Counted from the stretch's first letter, positions 44,880-57,382 are shown. The stretch is DNA of 64,000 nt from Conchocele bisecta (GCA_029237695.1 CM055268.1:52041131-52105130), one strand, 5' to 3'. Numbers and translations are program-made. Notes: generated by a model not told the origin, from the letters alone.

Positions 44880-45744
44880 GGTAATTTATACAGGTAAATT
44901 ACTGCATTGGGTACTGTGTTGAAAATATTGTGGCATTATGTGGACCTGTGCAGATATATGTAGATAAATATAGGACTATTAAAAAAAAATCTGGGCTCCA
45001 GTAGCAAGCATTATTATTTTTAAACTTTTTTTTTTCCATGTTTTTTTTTTTCTTTTTCTTTTTTTTTTTTTTCAAATTATTTTTCAATTTTTGTCTAGTA
45101 GCATAAGGTCGTAAGTGCTATATACAGACTATTCACCTGTGCATGTGCTAGCATGTGCAACTGACCACTGACCACTTACAGGTAATTTATACAGGTAAAT
45201 GATTATATTACATTTCCGTAAACTGTGTTGAAAATATTGTGGCAATATGTGGACCTGTATATATATGATATGTAGATAAATATAGGACTATTAAAAAACA
45301 TTTTGGGCTCCAGTAGGGAGCATTATTCTTTTATTTATTTATTTCCATTTGTTTTCTTTACATTGTATATATATGATATGTAGGGAGCATTATTCTTTTA
45401 TTTGTTTTAAATTTAATTTTTTTTTTTTTTTTTTTTTTACGTTCTTTTTTTTTTTTTTTTTTTCGTTCTTTTTCAATTTTTTACCTGACCACTAACTTAT
45501 TACAGGTAATTTATACAGGTACATTATTACATTTCCGTAACTATTAACAAAAATTCTGGGCTCCAGTAGCGAGCATTATTATTTTATTTTTTTTTTGTAT
45601 ATTACATTTCCGTAAACTGTGTTGAAAATATTGTGGCATTATGTGGACCTGTGCAGATATATGTAGATAAATATAGGACTATTAAAAAAAATTCTGGGCT
45701 CCAGTAGCAAGCATTATTATTTTTAATTTTAAAAAAAAAAAATT

Positions 45745-45822
<78 letters not shown>

Positions 45823-45835
45823 TCTAGTAGCATAA
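44880..45835. repeat. Tandem segments with long T tracts
   Basis: A unit with acaggtaatttatacaggta, tgtgttgaaaatattgtggc and ctgggctccagtagcaagca recurs at about 44876, 45177, 45503 and 45612. The units are separated by T-rich tracts, the longest at about 45738-45821. The homopolymers make exact lengths doubtful. Confidence 0.7.
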
Positions 45836-45924
45836 GGTCGTAAGTGCTATATACAGACTATTATCATATAATAAAACAATTATTGACTAGTGAGCCATAG
45901 AATATAATATAATAATATAATATA

Positions 45925-46670
45925 GTCCGTCCGTCTGTCCGTCCGCACACACGAATGGGTACTTGTTGTAAGCTTACGGGTACGCGTACGATCTTATTGG
46001 GTAGGGTTAGGATAGTGTTGGGTACTCTTGTTGGGTATTTTTATACAGTAAAAACCCAACAAGTATTCATTCGTAGTAACGTGCGTCCCGTCCTCCCGTC
46101 CTCCCGTCCGTCCGTCCGTCCGTCCGTCCGTCCGTCCGTCACAAAACTTTAACACTCGGGTAAATGTCTCATAATTTCTTCATCCCTCGACCGATCTGCT
46201 TCATATTTCATATACACATTGCTATGATGGTTCACTACCGCCCTGTGCCAAATCCACGTTCGTCCTGCCCCCGGCAAGCCCAGGGTCAAGGTCACATACT
46301 TGGTGCTTCAAAAACTTTAACGCTCGGGTTAATATCTTATAATTTCTGTTTTCTTTCACGGATCAGCTTCTATTTCATATTACACATTGCTCTAATGGTC
46401 CTCTACCGCCCTGTGCCAAATCCACATTCGTCCTGCCCCCGCCAAGCCCAGGGTCAAGGTTACATACTTCGTGCTTCAAAAACTTTAACGCTCGGGTAAA
46501 TATCTTATAATTTCTGTTTTCTTTCACGGATCAGCTTCATATTTCATATACGCATTGCTCTAATGGTCCTCTACCGCCCTGTGCCAAATCCACGTTTGTC
46601 CTGCCCCCGCCAAGCCCAGTGTCAAGGTCACATACTTCGTGCTTCAAAAACTTTTAACTCTCAGGTAAAA
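45925..46670 (+). mobile_element. Helitron-like family i fragment
   Basis: gtccgtcc tracts at about 45927-45945 and 46083-46140 precede three monomers of about 155 bp (aactttaacgctcgggtaaa, gatcagcttcatatttcat, cgccctgtgccaaatccacg, cccagggtcaaggtcacata). No hairpin cap or terminal CTAG was identified for this copy. Confidence 0.55.
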
Positions 46671-46739
46671 GAAAATTTTGACTTGGAATTTGGCCTCATT
46701 TATTATCAAAGCGATATGTGGGACATGATATGTTCTATG

Positions 46740-47086
46740 AACACATTTTCTAGTTTATTAAACTTCACACATGCATAGAAGACGACCCAAAGGTGTGTCG
46801 CACGTAAGAATGACAACTCCTGCGTCGTTAATTTCTTAGTTATCTCCCTTTGTTGTTTCGTGCACTGATTTCGTGTCTGGAGCATAACACGAACACCCTT
46901 TGGAATATTTTCATGAAACACGCAAGAATGACAACTCTTGCATCACTAATTTTTTAGTTATCTCCCTTTGTTTTTTCTGTCACTGATTTTGTCTCCGGAG
47001 CATAACTCGAACACCCTTTTTTCAAACTACTTGTGTATCTGGGGAGGGGGATACACATGGGCTTGTCGACAAGCGTCCATTTCTAG
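46740..47086 (+). mobile_element. Helitron-like family f, 3' end
   Basis: Two degenerate f monomers lead to ggggagggggatacacat gggcttgtcgacaagc gtccatttCTAG. This combines the inverse of the 5' cap (GTATCCCCC/GGGGGATAC), a perfect 14-bp hairpin (gcttgtcgacaagc), eight bases, and a terminal CTAG. Confidence 0.65.
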
Positions 47087-47766
47087 TTATACCGACTTTT
47101 TGAAGAAAAAAACACTAAGCTATGAACTTATCTGACTGCAAGAGTTCACAGGCTATCTGCGATCACGCTGATTACAAATGTTTCAATGTCGCCATTTGTT
47201 AACTTTTTCTTGGACTGCATGCTTTTAATTTGTGGCTGTGATTGGATAAATGGGGATTATGGTTTTGTGGCCAGTGTAGCTTCTGATCAAATAGTGCAGT
47301 CCTGTAGCCTGATATTGATCTATATTGCTTGTTAGGTACTCGAAACACATTTATCAACAATAAAAAGAAATAATAATAGTTTTCTAAAATAATGAGAATC
47401 GTCTCGCGTTTTCCCGATCTCACCTTCCACTTTTGAAAATATGTTTTGCTCTAACTCAAATTTTCTGTCCGTAACTTGGTGCGACTATCATACAGACAGA
47501 ACATTCGGATTAGTTTTGCTCATGCATGTAGAACGCAATTCCAACACGTATGAAAGATCATGAAGCAAAAACACGAGATAGCACAGCAAGTTTGCAAAAC
47601 GCGAGATTGAATATGATAGAATTTCGCGTTTTCGTCTCCAAAGCTCGAAAACGGGGTATAGGACACGTAAACATTGTCTTAGGAGATGATTCTCATGTGC
47701 TGCAAAAAACATGTTTTTATTAATTACAGTGCAGTCTCCGTTTTTGTTCCACCGTAGACAGCACTT

Positions 47767-47832
47767 GCGAACGCAACGCGAACGCAACGCGAACGCAACG
47801 CGAACGCAACGCGAACGCAACGCGAACGCAAC
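47767..47832. repeat. Six copies of an 11-bp minisatellite
   Basis: The unit gcgaacgcaac is repeated exactly six times. It is CG-rich in an AT-rich intron. The reverse frame through it (Arg/Val/Ala/Phe/Leu repeats) is not a gene. Confidence 0.9.
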
Positions 47833-47843
47833 GGTTTGCTGTA

Positions 47844-48080
47844 GCGTTGTATACGTTGTTTAGACGTATAATACGGTTTGTACACGTGTAATACACATTG
47901 TCAAACCGTTTAGTTTAAAAGCGTTGTATACGTTGTTTAAACATATAATACGGTTCGTACACGTGTAATACACATTGTCAAACCGTTTAGTTTTACAGCG
48001 TGTAATACGTTTAGCTTCAAAACGTGTACAACGCTTTACCTGGAAGCGTGTAGCTATATGAAAGCGTTGAAACGTTTACA
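47844..48080. repeat. 77-bp tandem repeat with acgtgtaatac motifs
   Basis: The unit gcgttgtatacgttgttt ... tacacgtgtaatacacattg tcaaaccgttta is present twice (47844 and 47921). Degenerate half units follow, rich in cgttgtatac and cgtgtaatacg. Confidence 0.75.
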
Positions 48081-48882
48081 ACGGTTACACGTTTTAACGC
48101 GAATACCTGTTCGGCCCCGATCGCTTCGAGGCGTCCTTGTTTCGTCCCTTTTAAAATATCGCGAATACATACCCTCAGATCGACTTCAAAGTACATCGGC
48201 GGTGTGATTTAGCACTTCAATTGATCCCTAATCCCTGATGCCTAATGAGTCACGCTTTTAACACGACAGATGTACCTTGTCGTTTATCAAAATGTTTGCG
48301 AATTGTAGATCACGTGAGCCGGCTCATCAGGATCTGCGGCATTCCTATGTACATTTTATATACACAAAAATGACCCCTAATACAGCGTAATGTAACAGTT
48401 CCTAACTTAATATGGAATAGCCCGGGCCGATAGTCCGTGTCAGTTACTTGGGGTTAAATATTACGAACACAGATAAACACAGTGCATGGTTTCTTTATTT
48501 TATTTTAACATCATCAGAAATGGCAAGTCTAGGAACTCTCGTTTCTTTACGCTGAAGCCAGTCTATTTCAGTCACTAATCCGCTATACACCTGTCCCACG
48601 CGTGTGTTAAGATTAATCGATATTTGGAGAAACTGAATACACAGCGAGCTGCACACTGGTTTAACACGGATATGGCCCGCGGATATGTGTCATAAATTAC
48701 TTGGTGGTCAAAACCGGTAAATTTACAAGGTTTATAGCGAAATAGCAGCCGACTGGCAATTTTTCTCGGACCGATTTTTAAAACTAGTTTTCAAATCTCA
48801 ATCGGTCTGAGAGTTCAAAAATCGGTCCAGAACCAGAAAACTGAAAATTTTAGAAGCCCTGCAGTGAGTCTAGCATATATGG

Positions 48883-48961
48883 CCCAAAATCCGCACCTTT
48901 GGGTTAGGGTTACTATATAGTGGTTACAAATGGACATCTGTGCACAGGTGCGGATTTTGGG
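48883..48961. repeat. 79-bp fold-back repeat
   Basis: cccaaaatccgcacct (48883-48898) is the exact complement of aggtgcggattttggg (48946-48961). It is a minute MITE-like hairpin. Confidence 0.75.
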
Positions 48962-49192
48962 ACCTATCTAAAGTATATGTACACACACGAAGAACGATCT
49001 GAGCATGCGTATTCTACGCGATACACGGTTGGCATACCAAAACGTGTAATGCGTTAAAACCCGTGGAAACGTGTTATACGTATAACACGGTTTCATCTGT
49101 ACGGTACTGTGTACATGTAGAAGCGTGTAACCGTTCGTCAAAGAAAGCGTTAAATCGTTTAAACGGTTTACCTTAGCATTGTATACGTTTAC

Positions 49193-49315
49193 AACCGTTG
49201 TATGCATTTACAACCGTTGTACACGGATTACACGCTTTTGAAACTCGATGCGTTGTTTACAACCGTTGTATACGTTTACAACCGTTGTACACGGATTACA
49301 CGCTTTTGAAACTCC
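49193..49315. repeat. Tandem repeat of caaccgttgtayacg type
   Basis: Two units of about 65-bp, tacaaccgttgtayrc(a/g)ttt acaaccgttgtacacggatt acacgcttttgaaactc. They are related in motif to 47844-48080, 1.3 kb upstream. Confidence 0.7.
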
Positions 49316-49489
49316 ATTCGATGAACACGGTTTGTTCGACTTTCGCACATGCGCAAGAGTGGGGAAACGCTACGCATGGCCGAAAACGTATTACACGTAG
49401 ACGACACACGGTTTGAAACGCAACTAACGGAAACTCCACGGATACGCAACGCACAGCACTTTGTACACGTATAAACCCGGAACATTTTG

Positions 49490-51930
49490 ACAGAAACAAC
49501 TGTAATAGAACAAATGTGGACAAACATTATATTTCTTGACAACATAAACATAATTTGACAAAACATGATAATCGTTTCAGGAGACGATTCTAATGCGCTG
49601 CCAATACACGTTTACTGAACAAAAAAAACAACAACATATTTCGATACGTGTTATTGGTTACTGCATCGCATCGTCGACATATATATACACAAGATCGCGA
49701 AGACGCCAGACCAAATCACGAGGCGAAAACGGGAGATTCTATTTTATTAATTCTCGCGTTTTCGCCTGGCTATCTCACGTTTTCGATGTCGCGTTTTCGC
49801 CTCGGCCTTTTCATGATGTCGCCTTCCGCTTTTGGAAATACGTTTGTTCACGTCATTATGTGTGTGTAAAGTTGAAATTGAGTTTTGCGCATACATTACA
49901 TGCACGTACGTACGTAGAACGCACTTCGAACTAGCATGCTTTACATGCTTGTACGTACGTAGAACGCAAGTCCAACATGCATGCTGTCTACACATGTATG
50001 AGCAAATCGTATTTCAAAAAACGGAAGGCGAGATCGAGATCGCAAAAACGTGAGATTGTAACATAAAAACAAATATACCGCCGTTCCCACCCAACCCCAA
50101 CTAGCACATTTGTGACATATCATTTTCGTTCTAGCTGCACACCTGATGGTGTTTACAATCATCGGTTGGTAACCCAGTTTCACGTGCAAAGTGTGAATGA
50201 CCTTTAGAATTCAGCTGAAATTAACATACCAAAACCACGGTATGTAGTCGCTCTCGTCATCGCAACGTCGATGAATTGATAATTACGTGTTAGCTTGTGA
50301 ATTTTCACATATGTTTGATCTCTTGATAAAAGCAAGATTTGGCAGCACATGAGAATCGTCTCCTAAGACGATTCTCATAGTTTGTCAAAAAAAATTTGTA
50401 AAGAAATACCAATGTATTATTTTCACATTTGTCCGATGTCTTAATAAAACATGTTTTGGCAACACATGAGAATCGTCTCCGTATGTGTTTGATTTCTTGG
50501 ACCGTGCAAACAATTGACACATTCAGAAATCAACTTAATTTGTGTTTCTCGGGTTTGATATGGTGGCGAGGAAATACAATCAATTACACACCGTGAAAAT
50601 ATAGTTGGAACATAAATGTCAATTGTCATGTAGGCCATTTCAGTTTACCGCCGTTACGTCGGCTGTTATTCTAAATACGTATGGTCGCTCGTTAGGGGCA
50701 TTTCTTTCCTTCGTTTATAAGGGATGGGTTGTGACCTAGGGCTTAGAACACCCGACTTCCAATCTGAAGGTTGTGGGTTCAAACATCGCCTTGTGTATCA
50801 AACATACCTTCGTAGTACTTCCATCCCACTGGTCTGTCGGGTGAGACTTTAAACTGTGGTCCCCGTCTCTATATGACCTTAGCTGTTGCTGTCTGCTGGG
50901 ACGTTAAACCCATTCAATTTCAAAAGAGTAACAAAATCTTTATGTATGGTGGTAGCGACAAAAACCGGCGATGTGATACATTAAACAATAACCCAAATGA
51001 AAATATTTGTTTTTATTCAATAAACATGTATTGGCAGCACATCAAAATCGTCTAAGACAAGTGTCGTGTTTTGTCGAACCATGTTATTTTGTCAAAAATA
51101 TTGAATGATGTTTGTCCACATTTGTTAAATTTTTTAATAAAAACATGTGTTGGCAGCACATGACTCCCATGTCTCCTTAGACGATTTGTACGTGTCCTGT
51201 TGGGGACGTGTTACAATTTCGCGTTTTTGCGATCTTGCGCACAGGTCGAGATCGCGAAAACGCTGGAACGAAAATGCAACATATTCTCAACAAAATATGT
51301 TTTGACAGTACTGTGCTGCTGCATATGAGAATCGTCTCCTTAGACGATTTTCAAGTTTTGTCAAAATATGCATGTTTTTGTAGGATTTTTTTTAGATTAG
51401 TTTTCATGTTTTTAATTTCTTGATAAAAAATATTTTGACAGCAATCGAGAATCGTCCCCGTAGAGATATATTGATAGAAGAAATAAGAAATATTGATGCT
51501 TTTATCTTCGTTTTATTCCTTAATAAAACATGTTTTGTAGCAGATGAGAATCATCTCGATTTGTACGTGTCGTGTTTGGGACATGTTACAATCTCTCGTT
51601 TTCGCAATCTCACGCATAGGTCGAGATAGCGAAAATGCGAAGCGTGGTCTCGAGAGCTCCAAATGAAAACGCGACATAGTCTTAACAAAACATGTTTTTA
51701 TGCACTGTGCATATGAGAATAGTCTCCTTAGATGATTCTCAAGTTTTGTCAAAACATGTTCTTGTAGGAAATTAAAAGATATTTTTTTCATACTTTTAAT
51801 TTCTTAATAAAACTATATTGGCAGCACACTAGAATAGTCTACTATATTGATGCTTTTATATTCATTTTATTCCTTAATAAAATAGGTTTGGTAGCAGTTG
51901 AGAATCCTCTCGAATTCCGTGAAATATGTG
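49490..51930. repeat. E-family dispersed repeat array
   Basis: Many degenerate copies of a segment with gagaatcgtctccttagacg, attctcatgtgctgcc and aaaacatgttttattaag, often accompanied by (g)cgagatcgcgaaaacg and cgtgtcctgttggggac. A clear hairpin is 50349-50378 (atgagaatcgtct/agacgattctcat, 4-nt loop). Other copies lie near 2400, 3020, 9290, 36740, 47690, 56560 and 63140. No coding capacity. Confidence 0.65.
50721..50925 (+). repeat. tRNA-derived SINE, copy 2
   Basis: It has the same head as 37178-37372 (gggatgggttgtgacctagg, B box ggttcaaac at 50776-50784) and the same tail (tatatgaccttagctgttg, ctgggacgttaaacccattc). Both SINEs lie in the same larger repeated block: about 36970-37180 and about 50518-50720 are also alike, so the block was duplicated or copied with the SINE inside. 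Confidence 0.8.
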
Positions 51931-52010
51931 TTGGTGTGTTTAAGTATTAGTAGGAATGGATGTGATTCAACAAATCGGTGTCACGGTTTCAAACAGAAAT
52001 TCGAAACACG

Positions 52011-52274
52011 ATTGTGATCGTTCGCCGATCTAAAAAACACTTTTTTCTAATTTTATTGACTTTCATTCATGATTCGCGTACCATCAGATTATGTCTTCCG
52101 GAAACCCTGAAAAGGGAAAGTCCTCGCGTCTATTTTTAGGTTTAACCAATCAGAGATGTTCTTACATAGACGATTCGGTGGTTGTATTATGGAAGATAGT
52201 GCATTGACCCAGTTTCAGATAATGAACGAAATTATAGAAAAAAGTGTTTTTTAGATCGGCGAACGATCACAATT
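52011..52274. mobile_element. MITE with perfect 39-bp terminal inverted repeats
   Basis: attgtgatcgttcgccgatc...cttttttcta (52011-52049) is the exact complement of tagaaaaaag...gatcggcgaacgatcacaat (52235-52273). The centre of about 185 bp is unrelated sequence. No obvious target duplication was seen. Confidence 0.8.
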
Positions 52275-52590
52275 GGACGAACTTTAGTTTGAGCTGGCGA
52301 TCAGCTATCGGCCAAATATGACCGATAATCCAGCCGGACGGCCTCCGATTCTGTGTGAGATTCTTTCGTACACGCAACTTTCGCTTTGGATGGGGTAATC
52401 AAAACGCGAATAACTCGATAAATACTTGAAACAGCGATTTGAAGTTAGTATATTCACACACCTAATACCTTTATCGATTGCCAGAGACATATTTCATACA
52501 TTTAATCGATGTTTATTGTGTTTGTGCGAGCCGGAAAAGAGAGGGCTCTTTCTATAATAGCGCTATTTATGCTCACCTTTATATTAGCAT

Positions 52591-52680
52591 ATGGTACTGT
52601 ACGAGACCAAGTGGGTGGGGTAATGGGATTTTTTTAATAGGCATTTTTTTGGTGACATAGGTCCGAGTCTTCCACCTGTG
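52591..52680. mobile_element. Half copy of the M1 fold-back
   Basis: It matches the right half of M1 (gagaccaagtgggtggggta, atgggatttttttaataggc, gtccgagtcttccacctgtg). The left arm is missing. This copy cannot fold on itself but could pair with transcripts of M1. Confidence 0.8.
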
Positions 52681-52936
52681 CATTGAATTAATTATATGAG
52701 TGCACCCCACACTAACAGAATCAAATAAATTGAATACTGCCCCCCCCCTCCCCCCCCCTACCAACAATCTACCAACAATAACAATATAGCTTCCGACCCC
52801 ACAACCAACCAGAATGAATTAATTTGGTCGGACACCCCTGACCCACAGGTCACACAAGTACTCTCATTCACAACCACAATGATATTTAGACCATTCTCAT
52901 GTTCATACCTCCTATTAACACAACTCTATATTGCAG

Positions 52937-53246
52937 ATAAGTCTTGAAAAAATCAAGTACTTGATATTGGACGAGGCCGACCGTATGTTGGACATGGGTT
53001 TCGGGCCCGAGATTGCAAAGATCATCGACACCTTTGGAATGCCGAGCAAAATGGAGCGCCAGACGATGATGTTCAGTGCGACGTTCCCGGAGGACATTCA
53101 GCAGCTGGCTGCGAAGTACCTCAACAACTACCTGTTCCTGAGTGTCGGTGTGGTGGGTGGGGCGAACACGGACGTCTCGCAACATGTCTTCGAGGTCGAG
53201 CGTATGGAGAAACGGGAGAAACTTGTTGAGATACTTAAGGAAGCAG
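52937..53246 (+). CDS. DDX4: vasa/DDX4 exon H, motifs II (DEAD) and III (SAT)
   Basis: This 310-nt exon has a tatattgcag acceptor (phase 0) and a gtctgt donor (phase 1). It encodes ISLEKIKYLILDEADRMLDM (motif II, Walker B, DEAD), GFGPEIAKIIDTFGMPSK, MMFSATFPEDIQQLAAKYL (motif III, SAT) and the inter-lobe segment VFEVERMEKREKLVEILKEAG. DEAD coordinates Mg and water for ATP hydrolysis, and SAT couples it to unwinding. The order and spacing match the Vasa family. After GCA-G the frame runs into intron within a few codons, so the donor at 53247 is well supported. Confidence 0.97.
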
Positions 53247-53379
53247 GTCTGTATTCTCGTTGCGACAAAACCACATGGAGTGGCAGAGCTGTAGATAAGA
53301 TGTGTGTCTAAAGAGTATAATATTGTACTCCTTGGTTTGAAATTTTCTGTTTGCTATATATACCCCCGCATGTTGTTTT

Positions 53380-56319
53380 TAGCTCACCTGAGCGAAGCTC
53401 ATATGAGCTATTACCGCAATGTGTCCGTCGTCCGTCCGTGAACATTTTCAAACGTCTTCTCCTCGGTAACCATTGGGCCTATACCGTATTTAGCCGTGTA
53501 TTGCGCACTGGTGTATTGCGCGCATCCCTATTTTGGGCCCAAAAAATGGGTAAAAAAACAGTTCTAGTAAATAGCGCGCAGACAATTTTCACGAAAAAAA
53601 TCGTCATTAGTATAAGAAAATTGCTTTCCAAGTTCACATCCACAATGCTGAACGTGTGCGGGTAGGCTTTCTCAAAGCAGTTAGTGTTGCATTTATTGGT
53701 ATTTACCGATTAATATGCTAATTAAAAATTAAAAAAAATTACGACGCATGTAATGAATTTATTGGAACTACTTACGAAGAATTTTTGTTTTTATTTAATC
53801 CACTACATTTGGCATTCGACAAAGCAAGTCACGTGTCGCCCCGTAATCAGGTTTGATAATCAACAACACGTGGCAGCCATGTGTCAGACAGACAGCATTC
53901 CCCAAGGCGATACTGAAACACCTGTACCCCAGCCAAATATTGACACAGTACACACGCGTAGTGTGTATTAACCGTTTATTGATCGGGTTAAAAATAGACA
54001 TAGAAGTCGCTGTAGAATACAGCGTATAGCCTCAGCTTAGCATGTTTATTGATTGGAATTGTTATCCACTTATACTGTACTGATCTGACTGCGTGTATGC
54101 TACGCTGCTCGCACACGTCATAAAGGTTGATTTGCTTTACAAACTACTGTCCTCATTAATTAATTCACATAATGGCTGACGGCACGTCCATAAGGTTGAT
54201 TTGCTTTACAACTACTGTCCTCATTAATTATTCACATAATGGCTGACGCGTGACGTCACATTGAAAATTTCACAACCACCGATAACAAGCTAACAACAAT
54301 TGACCGATATGAGACACCAGCGTAGATAAATTTAATTTCGAGACAGAAAATGCCAAAATGTGGCTATGTATGGAGAAATGGGGCTTATGGTATTGCAACC
54401 CGTGTAGATTCAGCATATGCTGGTTTATACTGGTTTTAACTCTCTTCAAAATATGCATTGTCCTACTTCCTAATGCACCTGCTAATTTGAATTTCACACA
54501 CATTCTTTGTTGATTAGCTTGGTAGCGTGCAACGTCTTTGACTGACCATAATGTGCTATAATTACCACCGCACATAGTTATTGATCTCCAATTAAGGGCT
54601 TCAGACGGACATTTAATACCAATCTACACTTACCTCACCCGTACTTACCCATACTTTTTGTGGTGTATAACACTATGCGTAATTTAGGACCACAAATCGA
54701 TGTTTCCGTTTCCGGTAAACATTACTTTTTTCTCTTCGATCAAAAAAATGGGTAAAACTGGCGCAGAAATCGGCTGGAAAAATGTTTGAAATTTATGTTC
54801 CTACTTATAACGCGCAGGGTGACTTCTGGATTAAAAATGGGGCTGAAAAAATGCGCGCAATACAGGACTAAATACGGTAGTCACCAAACGTCATGGTCCT
54901 TCGGTAGGGGGATTACAAAATTGTTAAAATGACCTCATTACGTAATCCAAGATGGCCGCCATCTAAAAATAGCACAAATTCTTCAAAAATCTTCTCAAGA
55001 ACTACCAACCGGATTTCGACAAACTTGGTATGAATGATCGATGTACAATGCTCTTTCAAAGTTGTTAAAATGGTGACCCCGGGGTTAAAAATGGGCGTGG
55101 CCCTTGGGATCAAATTTTATTTTTGACCGAATATGGTCATGTCGTATATCAAATCGAAGGTATCAACGAGGCGATCACTGGTGCATTTTTTGTCGAAATC
55201 AGATGGTTATGTCATCCAAGATGGCAGCCGAAATGTCAAAAGTTCTTTTATTAGAGATTTCAAAATTCTTCTTCACATGAACCGCTTGGCCCATGGTAGC
55301 CAAACTTAAAAGTTATGGTCATTTGTTGAAATGGAGGTCATCGCTAATCCAAGATGGCCGCCGTCTAAAAATAGCATAAATTCTTAAAAAAATCTTCTCG
55401 TGAACCGCTAGCCGGATTTCAACGAAACTTGGTAGGAATGATTGATGTACAATGCTCTTTCAAAGTTGTTAAAATGGTGACCCCGGGGTCAAAAATGGGC
55501 GTGTCCCGTGGGGTCAATTTCTTTTTTGGACCGAATATGGTCATGTTATATATCAAATCAAAGGGATCAACGAGGCGATCGCTCTGGTACATTTGTTGTC
55601 GAAATTAAATGGTTATGTCATCCAAGATTGCCGCCGAAAGGTCAGAAGGTCGTTCTTTTATCAGAGATTTCAAAATTCTTCTTCACATGAACCGCTTGGC
55701 CCATGGTAGTCAAACTTAAGTTATGGTCCATGGGTAAAGCCTTTTCAGATTTGTTAAAATTGAGGTCATCGCTAATCCAAGATGGCCGCCATATAAAAAT
55801 AGCATAAATTCTTAAAAAATATTCTCATGTACCGCCAGCCAGATTTCGACGAAACTTGGTAAGAATGATTGATATAGAATGCTCTTTCAAAGGTGTTGAA
55901 ATGGTGACCCCGAGGTCAAAAATGGGCGTGGCCCGTGGGTTTAAATTTTATTTGTGACCGAATATGCTCATGTCATATATCAAATTGAAGGTATCGACGA
56001 GGCGATTGCTCTGGTGCAATATTTGTCGGAATCGGATGATTATGTCATCCATGATGGCCGCCAAAAGGTCCATTTATTGCAGATTTTGAACGTCTTTCTC
56101 AGGAACCACATGGCCGATGCTGGCCAAACTTCATAGTAAGTTAAGATCCTTGGGTGAAGCATTTTCAGATTTGGTAAAATGAGTCGTCGCTTAATCCAAG
56201 ATGACCGCCATCTAAAAAATAGCAATTTTTTTTTAAAACACGTGAACTTCATGTCACATTCTTCTCCGGTGTTCATGGAGTCAGGTGAGCGAATTAGGGC
56301 CGTCATGGCCCTCTTGTTT
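53380..56319 (+). mobile_element. Helitron-like family a copy, split by Z2
   Basis: 5' cap tagctcacctgagcgaagct catatgagct, then gtccgtcgtccgtccgtgaac, as far as attgggcctaTA. Z2 follows. The a sequence resumes TAgtcaccaaacgtcatggtc and runs to the 3' cap tcaggtgagcgaattaggg ccgtcatggccctcttgttt. Confidence 0.8.
53484..54877. mobile_element. Z2, TA-flanked element inserted in family a
   Basis: Left end CCGTATTTAGCCGTGTATTG, right end ...caatacaggactaaatacgg, TA duplicated on both sides (53482-53483, 54878-54879). Uninterrupted family a copies read gggcctatagtcacc at this position (for example about 17870), so the pre-insertion site is known exactly. It is 1394 bp with no recognised transposase. 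Confidence 0.88.
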
Positions 56320-57382
56320 AGCTGTACTAATTACTTGATTTAAATATAGTTGAAAACAAGCATGTTCATAATAGTAATTTAGTTTGAATTTAGAACAAAA
56401 ACTTGAAAAATTGAAATCTGATCCAAACTAATTGTTTTGACCCTTAGACCGCTGTCTTAATTTTTTGTTGTCTGCTGTTTATTTTCCATTTTTAACATCA
56501 AAAACCTGCTTTGACTGCACTTTAGAATAGTTTACAACATGATTTGACAGCACTTTAAAATTGGAAATGATTCTGAAGTGCTGTCAAACCGTGTTTTTAT
56601 TGAGAAATAAGGCAAGATATAAAAGCAACAGCAAGCGACAGTAGCGGTAGCGGTCTAAGGGTTAAGAACTTTTTGAAAATCGATGCTTATTTAACTAAAA
56701 TAAAGAGAGGTAACATATTATATTGCTATGCAACTTATCTGGAATGTGAAGCAAGAGCAGTGAACGACTGGTCAGTGGGTCGGCCACTGCCCTTGATTGT
56801 CTGGTGCTACAAGTGATAGCAAAAGCAGGCCGTTAAGTATCCTATATTTTCCTCTCTTTTTTTTTAGCAATTCCTATGCCTTTTTTAATAACCGCACTAA
56901 TTTTTGCCCAATTTAAACTATAAACATGACAGTGAAATTTAATATATAGATAAATATTGTACATTATAACCTACTACAAAACTATTGCTTAACTATTCAT
57001 CTGTGTTCGATGTCTATCGCAATCTTCAGTGCCATTTCCCAGCAGGTTGTCTTTCAAATTGTGCCTAAATTTGCATTAGTCCATTAATTATACATTAGTA
57101 TTTTGTACGTGGACTTTGTAAATTGGAAGGTAAGAACTGTTTTGCTGACCTGTATACAGAAGATTGAAAGGCATTTAATAGCATTCTTTGCCTTCAGAGC
57201 TGCATTTTATATCCCCGTCATATAAAGTACATGTATGTCGATGGGTGTATAGATATTTAATTTCTGTCTGTTCATTTTAACATTTGTGTGAAAGTTTTTC
57301 AGTACTTTATGTCTCTGCAACCCCGTTACGCATGATCCACGTCCGACCGCCCAAGGTCAAGGTCACTGAGGACTTGATTTTT

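Larger units (their letters stand above)
42976..52936. other. vasa intron, about 10 kb
   Basis: Contents, in order: Y2 MITE, unassigned sequence 43491-44020, family f copies, a tandem region 44880-45835, family i, family f 3' end, 'E'-family pieces and tandem repeats, unassigned sequence about 48100-48700 with a W-type end at about 48861, CG-rich tandem repeats 49000-49450, the E-family array with a SINE, a 39-bp-TIR element, a half M1 copy and a C-rich tract. No coding sequence is recognised. Confidence 0.65.

Noticed and set aside
36344..53246. PL10/DDX3 (belle) instead of vasa
   Set aside because: The zinc knuckles, the PPPYVPPTPSEDEEEIF linker and KIPVEVTG favour Vasa. PL10 proteins lack knuckles.
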